Shown: one piece after another, positions 44,752 to 55,032 of the stretch
Layout of the letters: every line of letters starts with the position of its first letter
Numbering within the stretch: position 1 is the first letter of the stretch
From: JAGQYP01 sp041392305
Lineage (GTDB): Bacteria > Bacteroidota > Bacteroidia > Flavobacteriales_D > Crocinitomicaceae
Length of the DNA stretch: 64,000 bases
NCBI GenBank assembly: GCA_041392305.1
Contig: JAWKMJ010000004.1
Span: forward strand, 105,695 to 169,694
Direction: 5' to 3'
Notes under the pieces: generated by a model
Seen by the model: the letters and a program-made list of their open reading frames with translations, nothing else
Told to the model about the DNA's origin: nothing
The model's database searches: none
Made by a program: the position numbers and the translations under genes

Positions 44752-47453
44752 TTGATTTCTTTGGATTTGAGATATTTCAAATATTCGGTTTTGCTATCCG
44801 TTTTCGTGTTTATAGTGTCTTGTAAACAGACCAAATACGTGCCTCAAGGAAAATACTTGTTAGCCAAAAATGAAATTGTAATCCACAACAATGAGCGTTT
44901 GGATGTAGATGAAATGGCGGCTGTACTAAAACAAAAGCCTAATACCCGATTCATTTTCAAATTCAAACTGGGTTTTTACAATATGGTAGATTCCGCAAAA
45001 GTTGCAGAAAAGCGCAGAAAGAAAAACATTAAGCTGAATGAAATCAATATTAAAAAACTGGATAAGCAAGATCGAATCAATATTAAAAGAAGGGAAAAGG
45101 CACTTAAACGAGGCAAAGAATATTATCGTTTTAAACAAATCAATTTAAAAGACACCATCAATCCAAAAAAAATCTTTTCTGAATGGATCAAATACACACT
45201 GGGTGAACCTCCTGTTATTTTAGATACTTCTTTGGCAAGAAAAACAGACAAGCAGCTGAATTTATTTCTTCAAAAAAAGGGTTATTATCATGGGAGAGTT
45301 ACAGATACCATTGTTTATGATTCCTTGAAAAGAAAAGCCAGTGTAAAATACGATGTCTATCCTGGAGAACCAATGATTATAGATTCGGTTTACATAGATG
45401 ACCAAACTGCCAAAGATGCTCAATGGGGTTTGCGCTCCTGGCTAGGAGGTAAAAGTACCCGAACCAATCAGACAACCAAGTTAGCCAAGGGTCAGATTTT
45501 TGATTCAGATTTGCTAAATAACGAGAGGAATTTGATGACTCGTTACATGAGAGAACAAGGCTTTTATGGATTTTATCCCGAGCATATTTTTTACGAAATC
45601 GACACTTTTGAGCTAACTCAAACAGCGAATATTGCTATTAAAGTAAAACCAAGATTGGTCGCCGATGAAAATGATAAGGACAATATCATCAACAAAGATC
45701 ACATGATTTATACGATAAGAGATGTCCATTTTCATTGCTACGAGCCTCCGAAAAATGCGAATGACGTCATAAAGCTGGATACACTTATTTATGAAGTTAA
45801 GGAAAAGAAGAAGGAACCTTATAATCTTATTTTTTACTTTGAACGGGATAAAAAACCAAATAACATAGATTATTTGGATAAAATGAAGAAGCCCTATATC
45901 AAGCCAAAGATTGTTGGATATCAAAGCGTCGCTTTGGAAGCCCGGAAAAAGTATTATAAATCCTATTACACAGAAAGAACTCATCGTCGATTACAAGCCT
46001 TGGGAGTTTTCGGTATCAATTTAAAAGTTTGATGAGATCGGGAAAGATAGTTTGATGCCCACTTTATCTATTGAAAGCCAAAAAAACAATCCTTTAAAAT
46101 TGAGCCCAGGGAACCTATCTATCGGATTTTTAGGATTGACAGCCACCATGGGATATACCAATAGGGAATGTTTTCAGGTGCGGAAAAACTTGTAAGTATT
46201 ACAGGAGGTTTAATCTCAACCAACTATTTTTTCAGACAGTACAGGCTCTACAAAGTAGTTCAGCTCTTTTAACACATAGAAATTGGGGCTCAGCAACTTT
46301 GGGAAGTGCCGGGTCTTTTACCTATTCCCTATTTAACTTTGGGAAATTGACCATCCAATCACAATTCTGAACAATCGCTTATAACCACCAGGTGCACCAG
46401 ATTTTACACGTGATCTTTTCAGCTATCTTATCTTTATAGATGGAGTTCCTTCCGATCCCCGTCAGGTCTTTAATTCAGGCTTTCCTTTAATCAATAACAT
46501 CAAATATGTGCAGATAGACAAATCTGCTGTCGAGTTTGAGAAAAGGTTAAATGATCTGAACGACTCATTTCTTTGTCCTCCTACAGCGATCAGTTTATTT
46601 GGGAGGATTTAGGTTGGGATGGACATTTCAATGCACAGCAAACTCAGATCTAAAAATTGCCATTTATTATAATGTGAGTTTCGTAATGGCTGGTTATTTT
46701 TTGGAGAAAGGCGCTTTTGGACTTCTAAGATTAAAGGGAAGCCTCAGGATTCTATTCCAAAAGTATTTGAGTGCCTTATTCTCGGATTTCTTCTGATTAG
46801 ACAATGAACTACGCGTGTATCATAACATTTCTTCCAGTATGTCACGAATTATCGATTTATGGGAGGGATAGGGATACCGCATCTAGGAGGAGAGGTTCAA
46901 AAGCTTTGCCTTATGATTATCTCATTCTTCGCTGGTGGAGTATCCGGATAACCGAGGATGGATATCCCGAACTCTGGGTCCTGATCTTTACAAATATTAT
47001 GCAGATACTTCGCGCACACAGACACAGATCGGAGATATAAGGATGTTTTTCACAAGCTGAATTCCGGTTCGATATATATAAAAATAGCTCTGGGAAAGGT
47101 GCTCTATTTATGGATGCCAGTAATGTTTGGACCTATTATGACGATCCCAACCGACAAGGCGGACACATAAGTTGGGATTTTTGGAAGGAGTTTTTGCAAT
47201 TAATGTAGCAGGAATTCGTTTGGGATTTCGATTTTTTCCAGATCCAAGTTTGATGTTGGGTTTTACCTTATATGATCCATCACTTCCAGCTGGAGAAAGA
47301 TGGGTTGGGAAGCCTAGAGAGCAGTATAAACAGGCTATTGAAGCATGGGAACCCATTTATGGGGATATTAGTTATGATGTGATTTTGAAAAATCAGAATA
47401 TTCAGAAACCGTTTGTTCCACGTTTCAATTTTGGTATTGGATACCCCTTCTAA
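44752..47453 (+). pseudogene. tamL: TamL-like outer membrane assembly lipoprotein, 3' half frameshifted
   Basis: Bacteroidota TamL is a BamA-superfamily lipoprotein that works with TamB in outer membrane assembly. Here residues 1-426 read cleanly from a TTG at 44752: lipobox FIVSC, VPQGKYLLAKNEI, and POTRA domains. From 46033 the frame changes: EIGKDSLMPTLSIE, LSIGFLGLTATMGYTNR, SITGGLISTNYFFRQ, then GKGALFMDASNVWTYY, AGIRLGFRFFPDPSLMLGF and a final barrel strand FNFGIGYPF. The barrel is thus complete but broken by at least eight indels between about 46030 and 47200. Because the protein is usually important, I suspect sequence errors. Confidence 0.72.
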
Positions 47454-47506
47454 TCAAGTGCTTACAAAAAGCAATTTTTTACAAATACAGTCTAATCATT
47501 TTTTCT

Positions 47507-47514
47507 TAGTTTTG
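47507..47514 (+). promoter_or_regulatory. -7 promoter box (TAGTTTTG)
   Basis: Perfect TAnnTTTG 29 nt before ATG 47543 of the aldolase gene; leader of about 20 nt. Confidence 0.5.
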
Positions 47515-47542
47515 CGGTTTATTTATTTAAAAATTCTAACGA

Positions 47543-48604
47543 ATGGCTAACAAAATTCACGACATTATTGGAAAAGAGGGTGAGGACTTGATGAATCACA
47601 AATGCACAACAATTCCTAAAGAAATGATTCATTTACCAGGTGCAGATTTCGTAGACAGATGTTTTGGAAGTACAAACCGATCACCACAGGTTTTGAAAAG
47701 CTTACAATCTTTATATGGAACAGGAAGATTGGCAAATACAGGATATGTTTCAATCCTGCCTGTTGATCAAGGAATAGAGCATTCAGCCGGTGCGTCTTTT
47801 GCTCCAAATCCAATGTATTTTGATCCTGAAAACATCATTAAGTTAGCTATTGAAGGAGGATGTAATGGAGTTGCTTCTACTTTTGGAGTATTGGCCTCCT
47901 GTGCGAGAAAATATGCACATAAAATTCCATTCATTGTAAAATTGAATCATAACGAATTTCTTTCTTATCCAAATACCTACAATCAAATTGAATTTGGTTC
48001 GGTTGAGGATGCGTGGAACATGGGAGCCACTGCAGTAGGAGCTACTATTTATTTTGGATCTGAAGAATCTGAAAGACAGATCGTGGATATCGCTCAGGCA
48101 TTTGAAAGAGCTCATGAACTTGGGATGGCAACCATTTTATGGTGTTATTTAAGAAATTCAGGATTTAAAAAGGATGGGGTGGATTACCATACAGCTACAG
48201 ATATTACTGCTCAGGCAAACCATATAGGGGTGACCATTCAAGCAGATATTATTAAACAGAAATTACCAACACTAAACGGAGGATATACAGCGATCAATTT
48301 TGGAAAAACACATCCAAAAGTATATTCTGAATTAACAACAGATAATCCAATCGATTTATGCCGTTATCAGGTAGCAAATTGTTACATGGGTAGAAATGGA
48401 TTGATTAATTCTGGAGGAGCTTCAACGGGTTCAGGGACTTCAGATATGCAGGAGGCACTCTTAACTGCGGTCATTAACAAAAGAGCCGGAGGTCATGGTT
48501 TGATTTCAGGAAGAAAAGCCTTCCAAAAGGACATGAAAGAAGGAATCGAATTATTGAACAATATCCAGGATGTTTATCTCGATGATTCGATTACGATTGC
48601 TTAA
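47543..48604 (+). CDS. fbaB: class I fructose-bisphosphate aldolase (DhnA/FbaB type)
   Basis: 353 residues. Cleaves fructose 1,6-bisphosphate, or condenses triose phosphates, through a Schiff base. The archaeal-type class I features are seen: ILPVDQGIEHSAG, the lysine in PFIVKLNHNEF, AVGATIYFGSEES, and a phosphate-binding end INSGGAS and HGLISGRKAFQ. With pfkA in the same window it covers two glycolytic steps, though the genes are 13 kb apart and not linked in one operon. Confidence 0.9.
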   Translation: MANKIHDIIGKEGEDLMNHKCTTIPKEMIHLPGADFVDRCFGSTNRSPQVLKSLQSLYGTGRLANTGYVSILPVDQGIEHSAGASFAPNPMYFDPENIIKLAIEGGCNGVASTFGVLASCARKYAHKIPFIVKLNHNEFLSYPNTYNQIEFGSVEDAWNMGATAVGATIYFGSEESERQIVDIAQAFERAHELGMATILWCYLRNSGFKKDGVDYHTATDITAQANHIGVTIQADIIKQKLPTLNGGYTAINFGKTHPKVYSELTTDNPIDLCRYQVANCYMGRNGLINSGGASTGSGTSDMQEALLTAVINKRAGGHGLISGRKAFQKDMKEGIELLNNIQDVYLDDSITIA

Positions 48605-48664
48605 AAAAATCAATTAGAACGTTTATCATTGATCATTGATCGTTGATAATTGATAATTAAAAAT

Positions 48665-49510
48665 ATGGCTTGGTTTAGAAGAAAAAAGGGAGGGATTACA
48701 ACCTCAACAACAGAGAAAAAAGAAACACCTGAAGGTCTGTGGTACAAATGTCCGGATTGTAAACACGTGATGACTTCGGATGATCATGAAGAGCATCTTG
48801 GTGTTTGTGAAAACTGTGGAAAACACGACAGGATCAGTGCTGACACGTATTTCCGAATTCTGTTTGATGATGGAAAATTTAAAAAGTTTGATGAAAATTT
48901 GGTTTCTGCGGATCCATTAAAGTTCGAAGACACAAAGAAATACACAGACAGATTAAAAGCTACAAGACAAAAAACAGGACTAACTGATGCCATTCAAAAT
49001 GCTCATGGCCAAATAAATGGTCATGATTTAGTAGTATCGGCCATGGATTTTGCATTTATTGGTGGGTCTATGGGATCTGTGGTAGGTGAAAAGATTGCCC
49101 GAGGAGTGGATATGGCGATCAAACTAAAATGTCCTTTCATGATTATCTCTAAATCTGGAGGAGCAAGAATGATGGAAGCCGGAATCTCTTTGATGCAGTT
49201 GGCTAAAACTTCGGCGAAATTGGGGCAATTAGCGGAGAATAAATTGCCATACATTTCATTTCTAACGGATCCAACAACCGGTGGAGTTACTGCTTCTTTT
49301 GCAATGTTAGGAGATATAAATATTGCTGAACCAGGAGCATTAATTGGATTTGCAGGACCTAGAGTTGTAAAGGAAACCATTGGTAGAGATCTTCCTGAAG
49401 GTTTCCAAACTGCTGAGTTTGTATTGGAGCATGGATTCTTAGATTTTATTGTAGAAAGAAAGGATCTTAAAGAAAAATTAACCCAAGCAATTGAAATGTT
49501 TAAGAATTAG
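48665..49510 (+). CDS. accD: acetyl-CoA carboxylase carboxyltransferase subunit beta
   Basis: 281 residues. Transfers the carboxyl group from carboxybiotin to acetyl-CoA with AccA, the first step of fatty acid synthesis. Zinc ribbon CPDC...CENCG near the N-terminus, then the crotonase-like core with MGSVVGEKIARG, SKSGGARMMEAG, TDPTTGGVTASFA and IGFAGPRVV. I use ATG 48665; the frame from 48650 would start at TTG inside an AT-rich repeat (ATTGATC). No accA in the window. Confidence 0.95.
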   Translation: MAWFRRKKGGITTSTTEKKETPEGLWYKCPDCKHVMTSDDHEEHLGVCENCGKHDRISADTYFRILFDDGKFKKFDENLVSADPLKFEDTKKYTDRLKATRQKTGLTDAIQNAHGQINGHDLVVSAMDFAFIGGSMGSVVGEKIARGVDMAIKLKCPFMIISKSGGARMMEAGISLMQLAKTSAKLGQLAENKLPYISFLTDPTTGGVTASFAMLGDINIAEPGALIGFAGPRVVKETIGRDLPEGFQTAEFVLEHGFLDFIVERKDLKEKLTQAIEMFKN

Positions 49511-49533
49511 GCCCGATAATGATTTTTTTTTTG

Positions 49534-49563
49534 GAAGCCCAAATTTTAGTAAATTCGGGCTTC
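49534..49563. terminator. hairpin after accD
   Basis: GAAGCCC with AAATTT pairs AAATT, a bulged C and GGGCTTC. There is a run of ten T before it, favouring termination on the minus strand, but only a weak T tract after it; possible terminator for accD. Confidence 0.45.
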
Positions 49564-49583
49564 TTACTTTAATTACTCAACCT

Positions 49584-51668
49584 ATGAAAAACTTAATTCT
49601 ACTATTTTCATTTGTTTCTGTTTATTTGTCCTATGCACAATCCGGAAATAATTATGCAATCAATGCAGAACCATTTTGCTTAGGAGTTACCTACACGGCA
49701 AATGCGAATACACCCGCTGCCAGTGTTTTAGATCCTGGAAATGATTACAATTGTCTATTTACACAACCTAATCCCTCTTGGTATTTTGTGAAAACGTTGA
49801 CACCTGGAACAATTGAATTGGAGCTTTCAGCAAGTGTGGATATTGATTATATGATTTATGGGCCATTTTATAGTTATAATCAGTTGTTAGCCTATAATGG
49901 TCAATATGGAGTGGATACAGCCGCAGGAGTTCACGATTGTAGTTATGCTCCGACGAATGTTGAATCCCCTTTAATTCAATCCAATATGCCAGGGGAATAC
50001 TATTTGTTTTTGGTTACTAATTATGCAGGAGTTACCCAGCAAATAACTTTAAATCAAACAGGAGGAACTGGTAGTCTGGATTGTACGGTTTACAGTGATG
50101 TAGCTAAACATTTCATTAAAGGGAATGTCTATTATGATGTCAATCAAAACGGTGTAAGAGACACGAATGATATCGGTTTTGATGGAGTTAGTGTTCACAT
50201 TGATCCATTGGGTTACGATCATTATAATTATTCTTCAGTTGGATATTCCTTTGCAACAGATACAAATATTCAAACTAACTATACGGTTAGCTTTAATGGC
50301 CTAGTAAATTGGGGATTAACGACACCGGCTTCTTATAATTTCATTTTGGATTCAGTAAATTACCTAGCTGATTCAATAGATTTCGGACTTTATCCAGATA
50401 CTTTCTTTGTAGATGGTTCAATCGATGTTTCTTCAAATTCTATTCAATGTATTTTGAATTCATTTATGTCTGTTACATTGGGTAACCAAGGAACTTCTCC
50501 ATCACGCGTAAATTATTCAATTGAGCTACCTCCGGATATTTCCTTTTCAAATTCCTATTACCCTCATGATTCTGTCATAGGACAGACAGTTTATTTTTCT
50601 GGAATGATTACTGAAGCAATGCAGACAAGTACTTTTTGGATTGAGCTTTCAACTTCAGGTAATTTAAGTGCTGGAGACACAGTATGTTTTTATTCGTATG
50701 CTGAATTTTTAGATACAACAACAAATAATGTCTTGCATACCCAATACGATACGGTTTGCTTCATTGTGGAATGTTCTTATGATCCAAACGATAAGACAGC
50801 TTTTGTGGGTGGCTTTCATCAACAAGAATCAATTGACACCAATGAATATTTAGAGTATTTAATCAATTTTGAAAATACGGGTAATGCTCTAGCAATTGAT
50901 GTTGAAATATTGGATCAACTCGTAGATAATTTAGATGCATCAACTTTTGAATTTATAGCTTCTAGTCACCCGGTTCAATATTCGATTGATTCTAATAATC
51001 TTCTGCGGATTTATTATCAAGACATCTTGTTGCCTTTTACTTTGCCAGATAGTAGGGGATATTTTAAGTTCAGAATTTATCCAGTAGATAGTGTTCTTCC
51101 AAATGATGTCATCATGAATTCTGCCGAAATCTATTTTGATAATAATCCACCTATATACACAGATACAGTAGTAAATATCATGTCGTGTTATCTTAAACCA
51201 GATCAACCTGATTTATTTGTGATTGCTTCGAATATCATTGCTTCGGGTGTTAATGTTGCATCTAGTGATACTGTCAAATGGTATCTAGATGGTCAATTAC
51301 TTTCAGGTTCAACAGGAGATGAATTAAATATTAGTGCAGAAGGAATGTACGTGATGGAAGTAATCAATGAATATGGTTGTACAACTTTGGATTCCATTAA
51401 TATTGCAAAACTGAAATATTTGGATAATCTATTGGATAGATTTGTTGTTTATCCAAATCCATCAAGTGAAAAGTTTGTTTTGACATTTGATATAGGGAAA
51501 ACCAGGAATCTTGAAATCTTGGATCTAAAAGGAAGAATCCTATGGAAAGGCAAAACGCATCTAAAGACAGTTAAGATTGATGTTCGTGATTTTGATTCGG
51601 GAACCTATATTTTAAGAATTAGAAGTGAAGATGGTTATTTTCAAGAGAAAAAACTAATTAAACTTTAG
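49584..51668 (+). CDS. secreted T9SS type A sorting-domain protein with DUF7619-like domain
   Basis: 694 residues starting at ATG 49584, which directly precedes a signal peptide (ending LSYAQSG). The N-terminal third resembles secreted adhesion-type beta sandwiches (SWYFVKTLTPGTIELELS). An EF-hand/SdrD-like calcium-binding motif DVNQNGVRDTNDIGFDGVSV lies near residue 190. The middle has the CSYDPNDKTAF mark of DUF7619 repeats. The C-terminus is a Por-type sorting domain (VYPNPSSEKFVLTFD to EKKLIKL). So it is exported across the outer membrane; ligand or function unknown. Confidence 0.85.
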   Translation: MKNLILLFSFVSVYLSYAQSGNNYAINAEPFCLGVTYTANANTPAASVLDPGNDYNCLFTQPNPSWYFVKTLTPGTIELELSASVDIDYMIYGPFYSYNQLLAYNGQYGVDTAAGVHDCSYAPTNVESPLIQSNMPGEYYLFLVTNYAGVTQQITLNQTGGTGSLDCTVYSDVAKHFIKGNVYYDVNQNGVRDTNDIGFDGVSVHIDPLGYDHYNYSSVGYSFATDTNIQTNYTVSFNGLVNWGLTTPASYNFILDSVNYLADSIDFGLYPDTFFVDGSIDVSSNSIQCILNSFMSVTLGNQGTSPSRVNYSIELPPDISFSNSYYPHDSVIGQTVYFSGMITEAMQTSTFWIELSTSGNLSAGDTVCFYSYAEFLDTTTNNVLHTQYDTVCFIVECSYDPNDKTAFVGGFHQQESIDTNEYLEYLINFENTGNALAIDVEILDQLVDNLDASTFEFIASSHPVQYSIDSNNLLRIYYQDILLPFTLPDSRGYFKFRIYPVDSVLPNDVIMNSAEIYFDNNPPIYTDTVVNIMSCYLKPDQPDLFVIASNIIASGVNVASSDTVKWYLDGQLLSGSTGDELNISAEGMYVMEVINEYGCTTLDSINIAKLKYLDNLLDRFVVYPNPSSEKFVLTFDIGKTRNLEILDLKGRILWKGKTHLKTVKIDVRDFDSGTYILRIRSEDGYFQEKKLIKL

Positions 51669-51697
51669 GTACATTTTTTTATTCCTAATAAATGACA

Positions 51698-51705
51698 TAT
51701 CTTTG
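51698..51705 (+). promoter_or_regulatory. -7 promoter box (TATCTTTG)
   Basis: Perfect TAnnTTTG, 68 nt before ATG of rpsO, so a leader of about 60 nt, long enough for S15 autoregulation. No structure is assigned. Confidence 0.5.
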
Positions 51706-51772
51706 CCGACGAATTCAGACAAGACCATAGTGGAGGCGTCTACGCATAACAATCATTAACATTAATATTGAA

Positions 51773-52042
51773 ATGTATTTAAGTAAAGAAAAGAAAGAAG
51801 AGATCTTCGCAAAACACGGTTCTGCTAAGACCGATACAGGATCTGCAGAAGGACAAATTGCTTTGTTTACGTTCAGAATTGCACACTTAACAGAGCATTT
51901 GAAAAAGAATAGAAAAGATTATACCACTCAAAGAGCCGTTCAGCTTCTAGTTGGTAAAAGAAGATCTTTACTAGATTATTTGAAAAATAAAGATATCGAA
52001 AGATATAGAGCGATCGTTAAAGAATTAGGATTGAGAAGATAA
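51773..52042 (+). CDS. rpsO: 30S ribosomal protein S15
   Basis: 89 residues, standard length. Binds the central domain of 16S rRNA and organises the platform. Typical sequence: KHGSAKTDTGSAEGQIALFT and a basic end VQLLVGKRRSLLDYLKNKD...LRR. Followed by pnp as in many bacteria. Confidence 0.97.
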   Translation: MYLSKEKKEEIFAKHGSAKTDTGSAEGQIALFTFRIAHLTEHLKKNRKDYTTQRAVQLLVGKRRSLLDYLKNKDIERYRAIVKELGLRR

Positions 52043-52082
52043 TCCAAGGTCTTTACGACACTTTGAAAATTTTATTAGGGGG

Positions 52083-52115
52083 GGCAATCGACTTTTAGTT
52101 GATTGCCTTTTCTTT
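52083..52115 (+). terminator. terminator between rpsO and pnp
   Basis: GGCAATCGAC pairs with GTTGATTGCC around loop TTTTA, followed by TTTTCTTTT. It may be partial, allowing readthrough to pnp 22 bp later, or serve as an RNase III/PNPase control site. Confidence 0.8.
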
Positions 52116-52136
52116 TATAAAAACGAAAAATAAAAT

Positions 52137-54296
52137 ATGAAGTTAGGAATTACAAAAACAATTGACCTGGGAGATGGAAGAGCCATTTCCGTTGAAACAG
52201 GGAAATTAGCAAAACAAGCTGATGGAGCAGTTGTAGTTAGACAAGGTGATACCATGATCCTTGCAACTGTTGTATCATCAAAAGACGCGATGGATGGAGT
52301 AGACTTCCTTCCATTAACTGTAGATTATCGTGAAAAATATGCTGCCTCAGGGAAATTTCCAGGTGGGTATTTGAAAAGAGAAGCAAGACCATCTGATCAA
52401 GAGGTTTTGAATATGAGATTAGTAGACAGAGCACTTCGTCCATTGTTCCCAGATGATTACCACGCAGGAACTCAGGTGATGTTGCAATTAATGTCTTATG
52501 ACGGAGTAAATACTCCTGATTCCTTGTTAGGATTTGCAGCATCTGCTGCTATTTGTGTATCTGATATTCCATTTAACGGACCAATGTCTGAAGTTAGAGT
52601 GGGTAGAGTAAATGGTGAAATCATCATTAACCCTACAGTTGCTCAGTTGGAAGAGTCTGATTACGATATCATGATTGCTGGAACAGACAAAGATGTAGTG
52701 ATGCTTGAAGGTGAGATGAAAGAGATTTCTGAAGCTGAAATGGTAGAAGCCTTCAAAGCTGGACACGAAGCAATTAAGAAACAATGTACTTTCCAATTGG
52801 AATTGGCAGCAGAGATTCCTTCTGCAAACCCAAAGAGAGAATATTGCCATGAAACTCATGATGAAGACTTGAAAAAGAAAGTTCATGAGTTCGCTTATGA
52901 TAAATGCAGAGAGGTTGCAAGACAAGGATTGGCTTCCAAAGAAAAAAGAAGCGAATTGTTTAGCGCGGTTAAAGAAGAGCTAGAAGCCCAATTCTCTGAA
53001 GAAGAATTAGAGGAAAAAGGTGCTTTGATTTCTCAATATTTCGGAAAAACAAAGAAAGAAGCTGTTAGAAGAGTAATGCTTGATGATTCTGTTCGTTTGG
53101 ACGGAAGAGGATTTGACGAAATCAGACCAATTTGGAGTGAGGTGGATTATTTACCTAGAGCTCATGGTTCTTCAATCTTTACAAGAGGTGAAACTCAATC
53201 TCTAACAACTTTAACTTTGGGTGGTAAGTTGGACGAACAAATGATCGACGGAGTAACTCAAGAAACTTCGGAAAGATTCTTATTACATTATAACTTCCCT
53301 CCATTCTCAACTGGTGAAGAAAGACCAATTAGAGGGGTAAGTAGAAGAGAAGTAGGTCACGGAAACTTAGCTTTGAGAGCATTGAAAGGCATGTTGCCAG
53401 ATCAATCAGAGTGTCCTTATACAATCAGATTGGTGTCTGAGATTTTAGAATCAAATGGTTCTTCTTCTATGGCAACAGTTTGTGCTGGTACATTGGCCTT
53501 GATGGATGGTGGTATTCAAATGAAAAAACCAGTATCTGGAATCGCGATGGGATTGGTTACTGACGATCAAGGGAAATACAAAGTACTTTCTGATATTCTA
53601 GGTGATGAAGATCATTTAGGAGATATGGACTTTAAAGTAACTGGTACCAAAGATGGAATCACTGCTTGTCAGATGGATATTAAAATTGACGGTTTGTCTT
53701 TCGAGGTATTAACTGAAGCATTAAACCAAGCAAGAGCTGGTAGGTTACATATCTTGGATAAGTTGACTGAAACGTTAGCTCAACCTAGACCAGAATTGAA
53801 GCCACATTCTCCAAGAATTATTGGATTAGATGTGCCAGAAGATTGTATTGGTGCGATCATTGGCCCAGGTGGTAAAATCATCCAACAGATCCAAAAAGAT
53901 ACTGGAACAACAGTTACGATTGAAGAAGTTGTTGTAGATGGTAAAACGATGGGACGAGTACAAATCATGGCTACTGATAAAGAAGGAAGTGATGCTGCTG
54001 AGAATAAAATCAGAATGATTGCTTTCCCTCCAGAAGTAGAAGACGGTGCGGAGTATGAAGGACCAATAAAATCGGTTCAGAAATACGGTGTATTCGTAGA
54101 AATCCTTCCAGGAAACGACGGACTAATTCACGTTTCTGAATTTGCTTGGGAAAGAATCCAAAACATGGAAGACCATGCAAAAGAAGGAGATATTGTAAAG
54201 TTCAAGGTATTGGGTAAAGATCCAAAAACTAAAAAATGGAAATTATCCAGAAAAGTGTTGTTACCAAAACCAGAAAAAGCAGAGAATAATAACTAA
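52137..54296 (+). CDS. pnp: polyribonucleotide nucleotidyltransferase
   Basis: 719 residues. Phosphorolytic 3'-5' exoribonuclease, trimeric, part of RNA decay. Two RNase PH domains (1-220 and about 315-545; the second with the RPIRGVSRREVGHGNLALRA motif and the GTKDGITACQMDIKI active-site stretch), a KH domain with IIGPGGKIIQQIQ and an S1 domain (VQKYGVFVEILPGNDGLIHVSE). Codon use and AAAGAA-rich coding resemble highly expressed genes. Ends at a terminator. Confidence 0.97.
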   Translation: MKLGITKTIDLGDGRAISVETGKLAKQADGAVVVRQGDTMILATVVSSKDAMDGVDFLPLTVDYREKYAASGKFPGGYLKREARPSDQEVLNMRLVDRALRPLFPDDYHAGTQVMLQLMSYDGVNTPDSLLGFAASAAICVSDIPFNGPMSEVRVGRVNGEIIINPTVAQLEESDYDIMIAGTDKDVVMLEGEMKEISEAEMVEAFKAGHEAIKKQCTFQLELAAEIPSANPKREYCHETHDEDLKKKVHEFAYDKCREVARQGLASKEKRSELFSAVKEELEAQFSEEELEEKGALISQYFGKTKKEAVRRVMLDDSVRLDGRGFDEIRPIWSEVDYLPRAHGSSIFTRGETQSLTTLTLGGKLDEQMIDGVTQETSERFLLHYNFPPFSTGEERPIRGVSRREVGHGNLALRALKGMLPDQSECPYTIRLVSEILESNGSSSMATVCAGTLALMDGGIQMKKPVSGIAMGLVTDDQGKYKVLSDILGDEDHLGDMDFKVTGTKDGITACQMDIKIDGLSFEVLTEALNQARAGRLHILDKLTETLAQPRPELKPHSPRIIGLDVPEDCIGAIIGPGGKIIQQIQKDTGTTVTIEEVVVDGKTMGRVQIMATDKEGSDAAENKIRMIAFPPEVEDGAEYEGPIKSVQKYGVFVEILPGNDGLIHVSEFAWERIQNMEDHAKEGDIVKFKVLGKDPKTKKWKLSRKVLLPKPEKAENNN

Positions 54297-54320
54297 GCTT
54301 TTTTTGAAAGAAAATAAGTA

Positions 54321-54348
54321 AAGCCTGCTCGAGAGAGTGGGCTTTTTT
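54321..54348 (+). terminator. terminator after pnp
   Basis: AAGCCTGCTC pairs with GAGTGGGCTT (two G-U pairs) around GAGA, then six T. The same sequence occurs at 59211-59238. Confidence 0.82.
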
Positions 54349-54365
54349 GTTGATGACGGATATCG

Positions 54366-54615
54366 ACCAAGCTGCGGAGGATTCCCAAATCCTGCGTAAA
54401 ACATTAGTGAATGAGATACTAGATTCTAGACTCTAGATCCAAGACACCAGACCAAGCTGCGGAGGATTCCTAAAACCTGCGTAAAACATTAGTGAATGAG
54501 ATACTAGATTCTAGACTCTAGATCCAAGACACCAGACCAAGCTGCGGAGGATTCCCAAATCCTGCGTAAAACATTAGTGAACGAGATACTAGATTCTAGA
54601 TCCAAGACACTAGAC
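54366..54615. repeat. 85-bp tandem repeat, cluster 1 (about 3 units)
   Basis: Units start at ACCAAGCTGCGGAGG (54366, 54451, 54536), each exactly 85 bp. A unit has a small hairpin (AGGATT/AATCCT), then GTAAAACATTAGTGAATGAG and a TAGATTCTAGACTCTAGATC tract. Units 1-2 differ by a few bases only. The following A/T-rich 120 bp holds AATCTGnnAATCT words. No ORF. The whole block recurs at 59.2 kb. Confidence 0.88.
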
Positions 54616-55032
54616 ATCAGATGCAAGACTTTTTTTTAATAATCTGTAGATCTGTAAATCTGAAAGTCTGACAATCTTACAGTCTTGAAATCTGATAATC
54701 TTGTATCTAATAGTCTAACATCTAGAAATCTAAAACCCAATTGAGGGGGCAACCCTCCTAAAAAATTATTTTTCGCATAGTATATTAGTAACCTAATCAA
54801 TTTGAATCACTTACGAATGTCTAAACTATTATCTTTTGTTAAGGTTTTGAACTTTTTTTACTTTGAAAATGAAAGTTTGAAATTTCACGCTATCCCAATA
54901 GGGGGGGGTGATACGGGTTGGACGCCTAGCAGAAAGGAGGTGTCCGTGACCTAAATTCAATCAAACTAAATCTTCGTATTTTCGTCTATAAGTTTAGGCG
55001 AAGAATTTTAATCAATTTTATTATTTAACAAC
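54616..55032. other. gene-free leader region with short-period repeats, a hairpin with perfect Shine-Dalgarno, and a G8 run
   Basis: 54616-54735 is a degenerate 8-10-base repeat (AGTCTGACAATCTTACAGTC style). 54900-54951 holds a run of eight G, then a 7-bp hairpin GGACGCC/GGTGTCC whose loop and right arm contain AAAGGAGGTG, a perfect match to the anti-Shine-Dalgarno. The mini-ORF after it is only GTG-ACC-TAA. ATG 55033 is some 90 nt later. TATTTTCG at 54978 is one base from a -7 box. Confidence 0.5.

Noticed and set aside
54366..54615. CRISPR-like repeat array
   Set aside because: Units are 85 bp in direct tandem without unique spacers, and no cas genes are in the window.
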